Part shown: positions 24,958 through 34,266 of the stretch, in pieces
Position numbering within the stretch: the stretch's first letter is position 1
How the letters are laid out: each line of letters begins with the position of its first letter
Assembly: GCF_016862275.1 (NCBI RefSeq)
Contig: NZ_BOMQ01000083.1
Location: 1 to 48,840 of the forward strand
Source of the DNA: Actinoplanes nipponensis
GTDB taxonomy: Bacteria > Actinomycetota > Actinomycetes > Mycobacteriales > Micromonosporaceae
DNA length: 48,840 nucleotides
Reading direction: 5' to 3'
Notes under the pieces: model-generated
Databases searched by the model: none
What the model saw: only the letters and a program-made list of their open reading frames with translations
Told to the model about the DNA's origin: nothing
Program-made: the position numbers and the translations under genes

Positions 24958-25425
24958 TCAGCGCTCGACCGGCCGAGGAGTGATGGTCGGACGGGGGGCC
25001 ACGGAGCCGGGCTGCCCCGGCGGGCCCGCCTCCAGCCAGGAGAGGAAGCCGGTCACGGTGGACTCGGCCATGGCGATCTCGAGCTCGTTACGGCCCGTCG
25101 TGCAGAGCAGGATGACCCAGTGGCCGGGCATGGTCAGGCGTTCCGGGCCGGCCGGCAGGCGGCGGCACCCGACGGCGAGGGTGCGGCGGTTCAGCACCCG
25201 CTTGGGACGGACGCCGAAGCTGAACATGCGGTGGAAACGCAGCTCGTCGCCGACGAACTGGCCGATGCCCGAGGACCAGCCGCGGCCCGGCACCATCGTG
25301 CTGACCCGCACCTGGAGCCGGATGGTGCCGCCGCCGGCCATGAGCAGCCGGCGGCGGAGGAAGATCGCGAGAAGGACGACGAGCAGCGCGACGACGCAGA
25401 TTCCGATGATCTCCAGAACCCGCAT
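24958..25425 (-). CDS. DUF2550 membrane protein
   Basis: A 155-residue protein with a single N-terminal membrane anchor (IIGICVVALLVVLLAIFL, about 6-24) and a soluble domain. The domain has the DUF2550 pattern: GRGWSSGIGQFVGDELRFHRMFSFGVRPKRVLNRRTL and ELEIAMAESTVTGFLSWLEAGPPG. In actinobacteria this gene habitually follows atpC, as it does here 8 nt downstream. Function unknown; it is probably co-expressed with the ATP synthase epsilon subunit. Confidence 0.85.
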   Translation of the reverse strand: MRVLEIIGICVVALLVVLLAIFLRRRLLMAGGGTIRLQVRVSTMVPGRGWSSGIGQFVGDELRFHRMFSFGVRPKRVLNRRTLAVGCRRLPAGPERLTMPGHWVILLCTTGRNELEIAMAESTVTGFLSWLEAGPPGQPGSVAPRPTITPRPVER

Positions 25426-25433
25426 CGCCGGCG

Positions 25434-25715
25434 TCAGTGCGCGTCGGGGGTGGCGGCGGTGGCGCTCTCGGCGAGCACGGTCACGCCGTTCGCGTCGACC
25501 GAGAGGAAGCCGCCCGCCACGTCGTAGGTGAGCTGCTCGCCGCCGGCGAGCTTGACCCGCACCTGGGACGGCTCCTTGAGCAGGCCCAGCAGCGGGGAGT
25601 GGCCGGGCAGGACACCGAGTTCGCCCTCGGTGGTGCGGGCCACGACCATCTCGGCCTCGCCGGACCAGACCTTCTCCTCGACGGCGACGACCTGGACGTG
25701 CAGCTGCTTGGCCAC
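25434..25715 (-). CDS. atpC: ATP synthase epsilon subunit (short form)
   Basis: Part of the central stalk of F1. The 93-residue protein has the complete N-terminal beta-sandwich (VQVVAVEEKVWSGEAEMVVARTTEGELGVLPGHSPLLGLL) but ends soon after VDANGVTVLAESATAA. It therefore lacks the C-terminal helical hairpin that inhibits ATP hydrolysis in E. coli and that is retained, shorter, in mycobacteria. The GTG start at 25715 has AAGGAGA upstream. It lies 1.48 kb from atpD with an LCP gene between, instead of directly downstream. A separate promoter candidate is at 25790. Confidence 0.92.
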   Translation of the reverse strand: MAKQLHVQVVAVEEKVWSGEAEMVVARTTEGELGVLPGHSPLLGLLKEPSQVRVKLAGGEQLTYDVAGGFLSVDANGVTVLAESATAATPDAH

Positions 25716-25747
25716 GCTGTCTCCTTACGACTTTGTCGGGGTTTCCG

Positions 25748-25774
25748 CCGCGGGCCGGCTCCGCAAGCCCGCGG
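25748..25774 (-). terminator. Hairpin between the LCP gene and atpC
   Basis: CCGCGGGC and GCCCGCGG form a perfect 8-bp stem around an 11-nt loop, in the 133-nt spacer between the LCP stop and the atpC start. It could end LCP transcription or act as a leader structure for atpC. There is no T tract, so the reading is open. Confidence 0.4.
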
Positions 25775-25789
25775 AGCCGATTGGGATGA

Positions 25790-25795
25790 AGTCTA
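25790..25795 (-). promoter_or_regulatory. Candidate -10 element for atpC
   Basis: TAGACT on the minus strand fits the TANNNT -10 pattern and would start transcription about 68 nt upstream of the atpC GTG, ahead of the hairpin at 25748-25774. No clear -35 box is visible. A separate promoter would make sense given the displacement of atpC from the atp operon. Confidence 0.35.
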
Positions 25796-25848
25796 AACGG
25801 CCGGGTGACCTGCCGGTGCCTGGGGTGGCGACCACCACTGCCGGGGCA

Positions 25849-26997
25849 TCAGAGTTTCTGCAGGAAGTCGGGGTGGTCGATGAGGAACGACGAGATCGTG
25901 TCGTTCTGCACGGCGGCGAAGAAGTCCTCGGCGCTCGGGTCGAGCGCCTCGCCGAGATACCGGCCGTTGGTGATCAGGCTCTTGCCGGGCAGCTTGACCA
26001 GGGTCATGTCGTCGGAGCGCAGGCTCTTGAGGGCCAGGCCCCAGTCCACGACCGAGTGGCCGTTGCCGTCGAAGATCAGCGCGTCGCCGGCGGCCTTGAG
26101 CACCTTGTCGAGCTTGACCGGGTTGGTCACCACGTTCTTGCTCAGCGCCTGCTCGGCCATCGCCTTGATGAACTGCTGCTGGTGCCGCTGCCGGTCGTAG
26201 TCGCTGCGCGGGAGGCCGTAGCGCTGCCGGACGTAGTCCAGCGCCTGCCACCCCTCCAGGTGGTACGTGCCCTTCTTGTACTGCGCCTGCGGCCCGATGT
26301 ACGGGTGCTCGCACTTGTTGTCGGCGCACTCCGGCCGCCGGTCGCGGGGCTTGCCGTTCGGCTTCAGGTGCTCCGACTTCACGTTCTGGTCGATGGTCAT
26401 CGTGACGCCGCCCATCGCGTCGACGATGTCCTTGAAGCCGTTGAAGTTGATGATCGCGCCGGCGTCGAACTTCTTGATGCCGGTCAGCTTGCCGACCGTC
26501 TTGGCCAGCAGGTCGAAGCCCTGGGCCACGTCGTGCTTGCCGCCGCCGATCGAGCTGCCGTACGACATCGCGGCGTTGATCTTCGAGGTGCCGCCCTTGA
26601 AGCCGGTTTTCTCGAACGGCGGGATCTCGACCCGCAGGTCCCGCGGGATCGAGTAGAGGTACGCCTGCTTCAGCCCGCGGGGGATGTGCACGACGATGAT
26701 CGAGTCGGACAGCGGCGCCGTGGTGTCGTTGCGCGGGTCGATGCCGACCAGCAGGATGTTCAGCGGGCCCTTGATGTCGCTGACCTGCTGCTTGGTGGCG
26801 CCGGAGGCGGCGTTGCCGAAGAGGTCCTTGGTCTGCACCGCGTTGGCGTAGCGCGCCACGAGCACCTGGCTCGTGACGAGCGCGCCGCCGCTGATGACCA
26901 TCAGGGCGCAACCGAAGATCGCGCACAGCCGCGCCCACAGGGGCGCACGCCGGCCGTTCCTGGGTCTGCTGCTCTTCGCCACTCGTTCCCCAACCAT
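25849..26997 (-). CDS. LytR-CpsA-Psr (LCP) family protein
   Basis: Membrane-anchored phosphotransferase of the class that attaches glycopolymers (arabinogalactan, teichoic acid or similar) to peptidoglycan. The 382-residue protein has a basic cytoplasmic tail, one membrane helix (about 22-44) and an extracellular LCP domain. The domain contains LNILLVGIDPRNDTTAPLSDSIIVVHI, the SIPRDLRVEIP motif with catalytic Asp/Arg residues, and YVRQRYGLPRSDYDRQRHQQQF. Start ATG at 26997. It sits between atpD and atpC on the same strand, an unusual position for a wall enzyme. A stem-loop on the atpD side suggests its own transcription. Confidence 0.92.
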   Translation of the reverse strand: MVGERVAKSSRPRNGRRAPLWARLCAIFGCALMVISGGALVTSQVLVARYANAVQTKDLFGNAASGATKQQVSDIKGPLNILLVGIDPRNDTTAPLSDSIIVVHIPRGLKQAYLYSIPRDLRVEIPPFEKTGFKGGTSKINAAMSYGSSIGGGKHDVAQGFDLLAKTVGKLTGIKKFDAGAIINFNGFKDIVDAMGGVTMTIDQNVKSEHLKPNGKPRDRRPECADNKCEHPYIGPQAQYKKGTYHLEGWQALDYVRQRYGLPRSDYDRQRHQQQFIKAMAEQALSKNVVTNPVKLDKVLKAAGDALIFDGNGHSVVDWGLALKSLRSDDMTLVKLPGKSLITNGRYLGEALDPSAEDFFAAVQNDTISSFLIDHPDFLQKL

Positions 26998-27148
26998 GCC
27001 GGTCGATACCTGACGCGATCAACGGGCGTGATCGCGGGGCCGCGCCACAAGCAGTGCCAAGAGTATCCGAACAACAAAAGAAAACTTCGCGTCCGCGTAC
27101 CCGCACACCGCGTGGTCAAACGGGCAAAACGGGCATTTGGACACGGAT

Positions 27149-27178
27149 GGGCCGCGCCGGCAATCGCCGACGCGGCCC
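27149..27178 (-). terminator. Stem-loop after atpD
   Basis: On the minus strand GGGCCGCG-T-CGGC pairs with GCCG-G-CGCGGCCC around GATT, a 12-13-bp stem with one mismatch, starting 18 nt after the atpD stop. It probably ends or attenuates the main atp transcript before the LCP gene. The following 90 nt (27050-27140) include an A/T-rich patch suited to a promoter for LCP. Confidence 0.6.
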
Positions 27179-27195
27179 CAGGGAATCCGGAAGGA

Positions 27196-28641
27196 TCAGC
27201 CCTTCATCAGCTCGTGTGCGTTCTTCTCGAGGTCCTCGAGGCCACCGCACATGAAGAAGGCCTGCTCGGGGTAGTTGTCGTACTCACCCTCGCTGATCTT
27301 CTTGAACGCCTCGATGGTCTCCTTGAGCGGGACCGTCGAGCCGGGAACGCCGGTGAACTGCTCGGCGGCGTACGTGTTCTGGGACAGGAAGCGCTCGATG
27401 CGGCGGGCCCGCTGCACCGTGACCTTGTCCTCCTCGGAGAGCTCGTCCATGCCGAGGATGGCGATGATGTCCTGCAGGTCCTTGTACTTCTGCAGGATCC
27501 GCTGCACCTCGCGGGCGACCGCGTAGTGCTCGGCCCCGACGAACTCGGGCGCCAGGATCCGCGAGCTGGAGGCCAGCGGGTCCACGGCGGGGTAGATGCC
27601 CTTGTCGGAGATCGACCGCTCGAGGTTGGTGGTCGCGTCCAGGTGGGCGAAGGTGGTCGCCGGCGCCGGGTCGGTGTAGTCGTCGGCGGGCACGTAGATC
27701 GCCTGCAGCGAGGTGATCGCCTTGCCCCGGACCGACGTGATCCGCTCCTGCAGCTCGCCCATCTCGTCGGCCAGCGTGGGCTGGTAACCCACGGCGGACG
27801 GCATGCGGCCGAGCAGCGTCGACACCTCGGAACCGGCCTGGGTGAACCGGAAGATGTTGTCGATGAAGAGCAGCACCTCCTGGTTCTGGACGTCCCGGAA
27901 GTACTCCGCCATGGTCAGCGCGGTCAGGGCGACCCGCAGGCGGGTGCCCGGCGGCTCGTCCATCTGGCCGAAGACGAGCGCGGTCTTGTCCAGCACGCCG
28001 CCCTCTTCCATCTCCAGGATGAGGTCGTTGCCCTCGCGGGTGCGCTCGCCGACGCCGGCGAACACCGAGGTGCCGCCGAAGTTACGGGCCACGCGGATGA
28101 TCATCTCCTGGATGAGCACCGTCTTGCCCACGCCCGCGCCGCCGAACAGGCCGATCTTGCCACCGCGCACGTACGGCGCCAGCAGGTCGAGCACCTTGAT
28201 GCCGGTCTCCAGCATCTCGGTCTTGGGCTCGAGGTCGGCGAACGCCGGCGGCTTGCGGTGGATGCTCCACCGCTCCTGGATGTCCAGGCTGGCCGGGTCG
28301 GCGTTGAGCACCTCGCCGAGGGCGTTGAACACGTGGCCCTTGGTCACGTCGCCGACCGGCACCGAGATGCCCGAGCCGGTGTCGCGCACCTCGGAGCCGC
28401 GGACCAGGCCGTCGGTCGGCTGCATCGAGATGGCCCGGACGATGTTGTCGCCCAGGTGCTGCGCGACCTCGAGGGTCAGCGTCTTGGTGCCCTCGGAGAG
28501 GGTCACGTCGACGTGCAGCGCGTTGTAGATCTCGGGCATCGCGTCGCGGGGGAACTCGGCGTCGACGACCGGGCCGATGACCCGGACTACGCGACCAACA
28601 CCGGCCTGCGTCTTGGTGGGCTCAGCTAGAGCAGTCATCAT
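27196..28641 (-). CDS. atpD: ATP synthase beta subunit
   Basis: Catalytic subunit of F1. The 481-residue protein has Walker A GGAGVGKT (167-174), Walker B ALTMAEYFRD...VLLFIDNIFRFTQAG and the catalytic Glu in GVGERTREGNDL. The C-terminal helical domain ends GGLEDLEKNAHELMKG. Two ATG codons begin the frame (28641 and 28638); the first overlaps the atpG stop, so the genes are translationally coupled. Length and motifs are normal. Confidence 0.98.
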   Translation of the reverse strand: MMTALAEPTKTQAGVGRVVRVIGPVVDAEFPRDAMPEIYNALHVDVTLSEGTKTLTLEVAQHLGDNIVRAISMQPTDGLVRGSEVRDTGSGISVPVGDVTKGHVFNALGEVLNADPASLDIQERWSIHRKPPAFADLEPKTEMLETGIKVLDLLAPYVRGGKIGLFGGAGVGKTVLIQEMIIRVARNFGGTSVFAGVGERTREGNDLILEMEEGGVLDKTALVFGQMDEPPGTRLRVALTALTMAEYFRDVQNQEVLLFIDNIFRFTQAGSEVSTLLGRMPSAVGYQPTLADEMGELQERITSVRGKAITSLQAIYVPADDYTDPAPATTFAHLDATTNLERSISDKGIYPAVDPLASSSRILAPEFVGAEHYAVAREVQRILQKYKDLQDIIAILGMDELSEEDKVTVQRARRIERFLSQNTYAAEQFTGVPGSTVPLKETIEAFKKISEGEYDNYPEQAFFMCGGLEDLEKNAHELMKG

Positions 28642-29567
28642 CCATCACTTCCCGCCGCGGCCAGCGCGTTGGCGCCGCCGACGATCTCACTGATTTCCTG
28701 GGTGATCGCAGCCTGCCGCGCGGAGTTCATCTCGCGCGTGTACCGCTTGAGCAGGTCGTCCGCGTTGTCCGACGCGCTCTTCATCGCCCGGCGCCGGGAC
28801 GCCGACTCGCTGGCCGCCGAGTCCAGCAACGCCGCGTAGATCCGCGTGTTGAGGTACTTCGGCAGCAGCGCGTTCAGCAGCTCCTCGGCCTCCGGCTCGA
28901 ACTCGTAGGCCGGACGCAGCCCGGGCTCGCGCTCGCGCTCCTCGACCTGCATCGGCGCCAGGAAGCGCGCCTCCGCGGCCTGGGTCATGAGCGACTTGAA
29001 CCGCGTGCTGACGATGTGCAGCTCGTCGACGCCCTGGATGCTGTCCGGGCCGTAGTGGCCGTTCTCGTCGTCCGCGCCCGCGACGAACGCCTCGAGCAGC
29101 GCGTCGCCGATGGCGCGGGCGTCGGAGAACGACGGCCGCTCGGAGAAGCCCGTCCAGCTCGTCTCGATCGGACGGTTGCGGAAGCGGTAGTACCCGACGC
29201 CCTTGCGGCCGACGACGTACAGCGCCACTTCCTTGCCGTCTGCCCGCAGGCGGGCCATGAGCTGCTCCGCGGTGCGGATCGCGTTGGCGTTGTAGGCGCC
29301 GGCCAGGCCTCGGTCGCTGGTGATCAGCAGGACACCCGCCCGCCGCACCCGCTCACGCGGCTGCAGCAGCGGGTTGTCGACCGACGCGTTGGACGCCAGC
29401 GCCGTGAGCACCTCGGTGATCGCCTCCGCGTACGGCTTGGAGGCGGTCACCCGCTCCTGCGCCTTGGCGATGCGGCTGGTGGCCACCAGCTCCTGCGCCT
29501 TGGCGATCTTCTTCGTGGACTTGACGGTGCGGATGCGCCGTCGAAGTGCCTGTACCTGACCGGCCAT
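28638..29567 (-). CDS. atpG: ATP synthase gamma subunit
   Basis: Rotor shaft of F1. The 309-residue protein has the N-terminal helix QVQALRRRIRTVKSTKKIAKAQELVATSRI, the central LLITSDRGLAGAYNANAIR motif, and the C-terminal helix RRRAMKSASDNADDLLKRYTREMNSARQAAITQEISEIVGGANAL. It is slightly longer than the E. coli subunit (287), as usual in actinobacteria. Its start is 3 nt from the atpA stop and its end overlaps the atpD start. Confidence 0.97.
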   Translation of the reverse strand: MAGQVQALRRRIRTVKSTKKIAKAQELVATSRIAKAQERVTASKPYAEAITEVLTALASNASVDNPLLQPRERVRRAGVLLITSDRGLAGAYNANAIRTAEQLMARLRADGKEVALYVVGRKGVGYYRFRNRPIETSWTGFSERPSFSDARAIGDALLEAFVAGADDENGHYGPDSIQGVDELHIVSTRFKSLMTQAAEARFLAPMQVEEREREPGLRPAYEFEPEAEELLNALLPKYLNTRIYAALLDSAASESASRRRAMKSASDNADDLLKRYTREMNSARQAAITQEISEIVGGANALAAAGSDG

Positions 29568-29570
29568 GGC

Positions 29571-31226
<1,656 letters not shown>

Positions 31227-31246
31227 CCTCTGCCTTCTCTAGTCGG

Positions 31247-31300
31247 CTCGGGGCGTCGCCGCCGCCGAGGGCGTGCTCGGGACGTCGCCGCCACCGAGGG
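31247..31300. repeat. Tandem 25-nt duplication with hairpin potential, upstream of atpA
   Basis: Two copies of a 25-nt unit (31247-31271 and 31276-31300) differ at two positions and are separated by 4 nt. Each unit starts CTCGG and ends near CCGAG, so each can fold into its own small hairpin in the transcript between atpH and atpA. It may tune mRNA stability or atpA translation; this is inference. Confidence 0.75.
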
Positions 31301-31306
31301 GAAAAA

Positions 31307-32125
31307 CTATTTAGCGAACGCCTGCCGGGCTTCGTTGAGTCGCCGCAGGATCGTGCCGTCGTAGAGGTCGGAGCCGACACGGACGCTGACGCCGCCGATG
31401 ATGCTCGGATCCACATCGACCTTCAGCGAAACCTGCCGACCGTAGATGTCGGACAACTTGGCGGCGAGCCGCTGCTCCTCGGCGTCGTCGAGGAGCTTGG
31501 CGACCGTCACGTAGGCCACCTCGCGGTCCCGCTTCGCGGCGGTCAGCTCGACCAGCCGGCTCAGCGAGGTCTCGAAGCCACGCCCGCCCAGGCCCTCGAT
31601 CGCCACCTCGATGAGCCGCCCCGTGCCCAGCCGGACCTTGCCTTTCAGCAGGTCCCGAACCAGTTTAACCCGGCGGTCGATCGATGCGCCGGGATCACTG
31701 AGCGTGACCGCCAGCTCGGGGTCGCCCGACACGACCTGCCCGAAGCGGAACAGCTCGTCCTCCACCTCGGCCAGCTCGTCGGCCTTCTCGGTGGCCGCCA
31801 GCACGGTGTCGACGCCGAGGCGCTCCACCGCGTCGAGCAGCTCGGCGGGCCGGCTGAAGCGCCCGGCCGCCAGGCTGGCCACCGCTTCCACGGCGGTCGC
31901 GCCCAGCTTGCCGGCGACCAGCGAGCGGAACAGCTCCGCCCGGTCGGCGCCGCTGCGGGACGGGTCGGTCAGGGCCCGGCGCAGCCGCGGCTGGCCGCGC
32001 AGCAGCCGCGCCACCGACAGGATCTCGTCGGCAGTCGTGGCCAGCTGCGCGGCGGTGGCCGTCCGCGTGTCCGCGGTCAACTTCTCCACGGCGGCCGCGT
32101 ACGACTCCCGGTTGACGGTCGCCAT
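31307..32125 (-). CDS. atpH: ATP synthase delta subunit
   Basis: Peripheral stalk subunit, 272 residues, close to Streptomyces delta (about 270) and much longer than the E. coli one (177). The C-terminal half holds the conserved core: RDREVAYVTVAKLLDDAEEQRLAAKLSDIYGRQVSLKVDVDPSIIGGVSVRVGSDLYDGTI. The extra N-terminal region is the typical actinobacterial insertion. Its ATG overlaps the atpF stop by 1 nt (TGATG), indicating coupling. Confidence 0.95.
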   Translation of the reverse strand: MATVNRESYAAAVEKLTADTRTATAAQLATTADEILSVARLLRGQPRLRRALTDPSRSGADRAELFRSLVAGKLGATAVEAVASLAAGRFSRPAELLDAVERLGVDTVLAATEKADELAEVEDELFRFGQVVSGDPELAVTLSDPGASIDRRVKLVRDLLKGKVRLGTGRLIEVAIEGLGGRGFETSLSRLVELTAAKRDREVAYVTVAKLLDDAEEQRLAAKLSDIYGRQVSLKVDVDPSIIGGVSVRVGSDLYDGTILRRLNEARQAFAK

Positions 32126-32679
32126 CAGCGCCGCCCGGTGCCCGTGCCGGCGCCCAGGTCGGAGATGAACCGGTCCACCGTGCCCCGGCTGCGCGCCTCG
32201 TCGGCGAGCGACTCCCCGACGATCCGGCTGGCCAGGTCGACGGCGAGCGTGCCCACCTCGGTACGCAGTTCGCGCACGATGCTCTCGCGCTGGGCGGCGA
32301 GCTGGTCGCGCCCGGCCGCGATGATGCGGTCGGACTCCTCCCGGGCTTTGGCCAGGACGTCCTGACGGATGCCCTCGGCGTCGGCGCGGGCCTCGTCACG
32401 GATGCGCGCGGCCTCCGTACGAGCCTCCGACAGCTGCGCGCGGTACTGCTCGAGCAGCTCGTTGGCCTCGGCCTGGGCGGCTTCGGCACGCTTGAGGCCG
32501 CCCTCGATCGCGTCGACCCGGGCCGCGAACGTCTTCTCCATCATCGGGAAGACGAACTTCATCAGCACGAAGCAGAGCAGCGCGAACGCGACCGTACCGA
32601 CCACGATCTCTTCCCACGCGGGAATGATCGGGTTGTGTTCAGTTGTCTCGCCGCCCTCGGCGGCCAGATACGCAAGCAT
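32125..32679 (-). CDS. atpF: ATP synthase b subunit
   Basis: Peripheral stalk subunit of 184 residues. It has one N-terminal membrane helix (EEIVVGTVAFALLCFVLMKFVFP, about 23-45) and then a long charged helix (AEAAQAEANELLEQYRAQLSEARTEAARIRDEARADAEG). Its coding end overlaps atpH by 1 nt; b and delta form the stator that holds the alpha/beta hexamer. Length is normal. Confidence 0.96.
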   Translation of the reverse strand: MLAYLAAEGGETTEHNPIIPAWEEIVVGTVAFALLCFVLMKFVFPMMEKTFAARVDAIEGGLKRAEAAQAEANELLEQYRAQLSEARTEAARIRDEARADAEGIRQDVLAKAREESDRIIAAGRDQLAAQRESIVRELRTEVGTLAVDLASRIVGESLADEARSRGTVDRFISDLGAGTGTGRR

Positions 32680-32705
32680 GGAAGCTCCGTTCCGCAGGGG
32701 GAGAA

Positions 32706-32948
32706 CTAGCCGACGTTCGGAGCCAGGTTCTGCCAGATGAAGCCGAACGCGATGCCCAGCAGGGCCAGCGCCTCGATGACGGCGAAGCCGATCCAGACGT
32801 ACGGCAGGGTCAGTCGCGAGGACTCCGGCTGGCGGGCCGTCGACTGGATGTAGGCGGAGAAGACCAGACCGACACCGATGCCAGGACCGATGGCGGCGAG
32901 GCCGTAACCGATGGCGGCGGTGCTACCCACAACTTCGGCGAGAATCAT
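32706..32948 (-). CDS. atpE: ATP synthase c subunit
   Basis: Rotor-ring proteolipid of 80 residues with two membrane helices. The first has the ring-packing motif GPGIGVG (21-27). The second carries the proton-binding carboxylate Glu59 in GFAVIEALALLG. The N-terminus begins MILAEVVG. The polar loop ARQPE (38-42) contacts gamma/epsilon. It lies between atpB and atpF in the standard order. Confidence 0.97.
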   Translation of the reverse strand: MILAEVVGSTAAIGYGLAAIGPGIGVGLVFSAYIQSTARQPESSRLTLPYVWIGFAVIEALALLGIAFGFIWQNLAPNVG

Positions 32949-33016
32949 TGCTCAGTTCCTCCTGGTATCTCGCGTGACTGTCACGCGGGACGACAACGGG
33001 GTGGTACTCGAACAGC

Positions 33017-33808
33017 TCAGTGCTCGTCGGCGAGCGCGCCCTGGACGTAGCTCGCGGTCAGCACCGTGAACACGTAGGCCTGCAGGACGATCACCAGGAA
33101 CTCGAGGAAGGTCAGCGCGATCGTCATGATCCACGAAACGATCGAGAACGGCGTGAACCACACGTTGGCGCTGACCATCGCGAAGCCGCCGAGCGTGAAC
33201 ACCAGCAGCAGCATGTGGCCGGCGAACATGTTGGCGAAGAGTCGGACCGCCAGCGAGAACGGGCGGACCATGAAGTTCGAGAAGAACTCGATCGGGATCA
33301 GCAGCGGCAGGATGAACCACGGCGCCGGGGGGATGAGGGCGGCCTTCAGGTACTTGAACAGGCCGCCGTGGTGCCGGACGCCGACGTAGATGAACATCAC
33401 GTAACTGATGACCGCGAGGAGCGCCGGGAACGCGATGTGCGAGTTCGGCGAGATCTGGATCAGCGGCACGATGCTGAAGAAGTTGTTCAGCAGGATGAAA
33501 CAGAACAGCGTCGTGAGGTACGGCGCGAACGCGACACCTCGCGGCCCGATCATCTCGACGGCGATGTTGTTGCGCACGAATCCGTAGAGGCTCTCGGCGA
33601 GCCACTGCTTCTTCGTGGGCACCAGCTGCGGCTTCCGGTAGGACACCAGGAAGAAGATGATGATGACGGCAACGGACACCCAGATCAGCAGCGTGATCTT
33701 GGTGAACCAGTACGAGTCGTGAGCGCCCCACGGCAGGATGCTGGGCAGGTAGAAGTCCTCGACGCTGGGCGGGAACTCCGCTGCGAGGACCGTCGACTGA
33801 CCGATCAC
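33017..33808 (-). CDS. atpB: ATP synthase a subunit
   Basis: Proton-channel subunit, 263 residues, polytopic. The essential Arg189 is in SLAVRLFANMFAGHML, with the following helix LLVFTLGGFAMVS and the last helix FLEFLVIVLQAYVFTVLTASYV. The N-terminus is periplasmic. GTG start at 33808 is 15 nt from the upstream atpZ-like stop. Normal length and motifs for an actinobacterial a subunit. Confidence 0.96.
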   Translation of the reverse strand: MIGQSTVLAAEFPPSVEDFYLPSILPWGAHDSYWFTKITLLIWVSVAVIIIFFLVSYRKPQLVPTKKQWLAESLYGFVRNNIAVEMIGPRGVAFAPYLTTLFCFILLNNFFSIVPLIQISPNSHIAFPALLAVISYVMFIYVGVRHHGGLFKYLKAALIPPAPWFILPLLIPIEFFSNFMVRPFSLAVRLFANMFAGHMLLLVFTLGGFAMVSANVWFTPFSIVSWIMTIALTFLEFLVIVLQAYVFTVLTASYVQGALADEH

Positions 33809-33823
33809 CGTAGCCCTTTCCTG

Positions 33824-34057
33824 TCAGGCGCCGAGACGGCGCACGATGAGGTAGACACCGCCGGCGATACCAACGACGGCGCCGATTCCGGCGAAGATGC
33901 CCTTGGTGCCGGCGTAGTGGTCGACCAACCAGCCGATCCCGCCCCAGACCAACATGCCCCCGAGGAGGTAACTGACCGCCGTCATGCCCATGCCCGTGTC
34001 GGGCGGGTTTTGACCGTCGTCGCCGTGGGGTTTGCTGGGAGGTTCTTGACCGGTCAT
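33824..34057 (-). CDS. AtpZ/AtpI-like small membrane protein
   Basis: A 77-residue protein with a polar N-terminus (TGQEPPSKPHGDDGQNPP) and two hydrophobic helices (TAVSYLLGGMLVWGGIGWLV and GIFAGIGAVVGIAGGVYLIV). This is the usual pattern of the AtpZ-type helper encoded at the head of atp operons, associated with assembly of the c-ring or with Mg2+ handling. ATG at 34057 is chosen because the upstream frame looks non-coding. It starts the main atp transcript. Confidence 0.85.
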   Translation of the reverse strand: MTGQEPPSKPHGDDGQNPPDTGMGMTAVSYLLGGMLVWGGIGWLVDHYAGTKGIFAGIGAVVGIAGGVYLIVRRLGA

Positions 34058-34117
34058 GACGGCCCGAACGATATCAGCAGGAAACACGAAGCTAAGCGGG
34101 ACCCCCCGCACAACCGC

Positions 34118-34187
34118 AGTTGTCCAGGCGTCAGGGGTCTCGCAACTCGGCAACACGGTACTCCCCCGCCGCCAGAACCGGACAACT
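34118..34187. promoter_or_regulatory. Inverted repeat in the atp operon leader
   Basis: AGTTGTCC (34118-34125) and GGACAACT (34180-34187) are perfect 8-nt inverted copies 54 nt apart in the 209-nt spacer upstream of the atpZ-like gene. The region is where the main atp promoter should lie. On the minus strand TTGTCC followed 19 nt later by TACCGT could be a promoter. Spacing suits a looped dimer site; no regulator is known. Confidence 0.3.
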
Positions 34188-34266
34188 TTGTCGCAGGCCC
34201 GTCACCGGATCGTGGACCGGGTCCGGCGAAAGCGGCACTGACCAGTCGAAACGCCGGTGCTGAAGA

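Noticed and set aside
26998..27195. Riboswitch before the LCP gene
   Set aside because: Only a terminator-like hairpin after atpD and an A/T-rich patch are visible; no known aptamer core.
25528..28629. Plus-strand frame of over 1000 codons opposite the atp genes
   Set aside because: It is the antisense shadow of atpC, LCP and atpD, with Val/Leu/Arg/Asp-rich non-protein composition.
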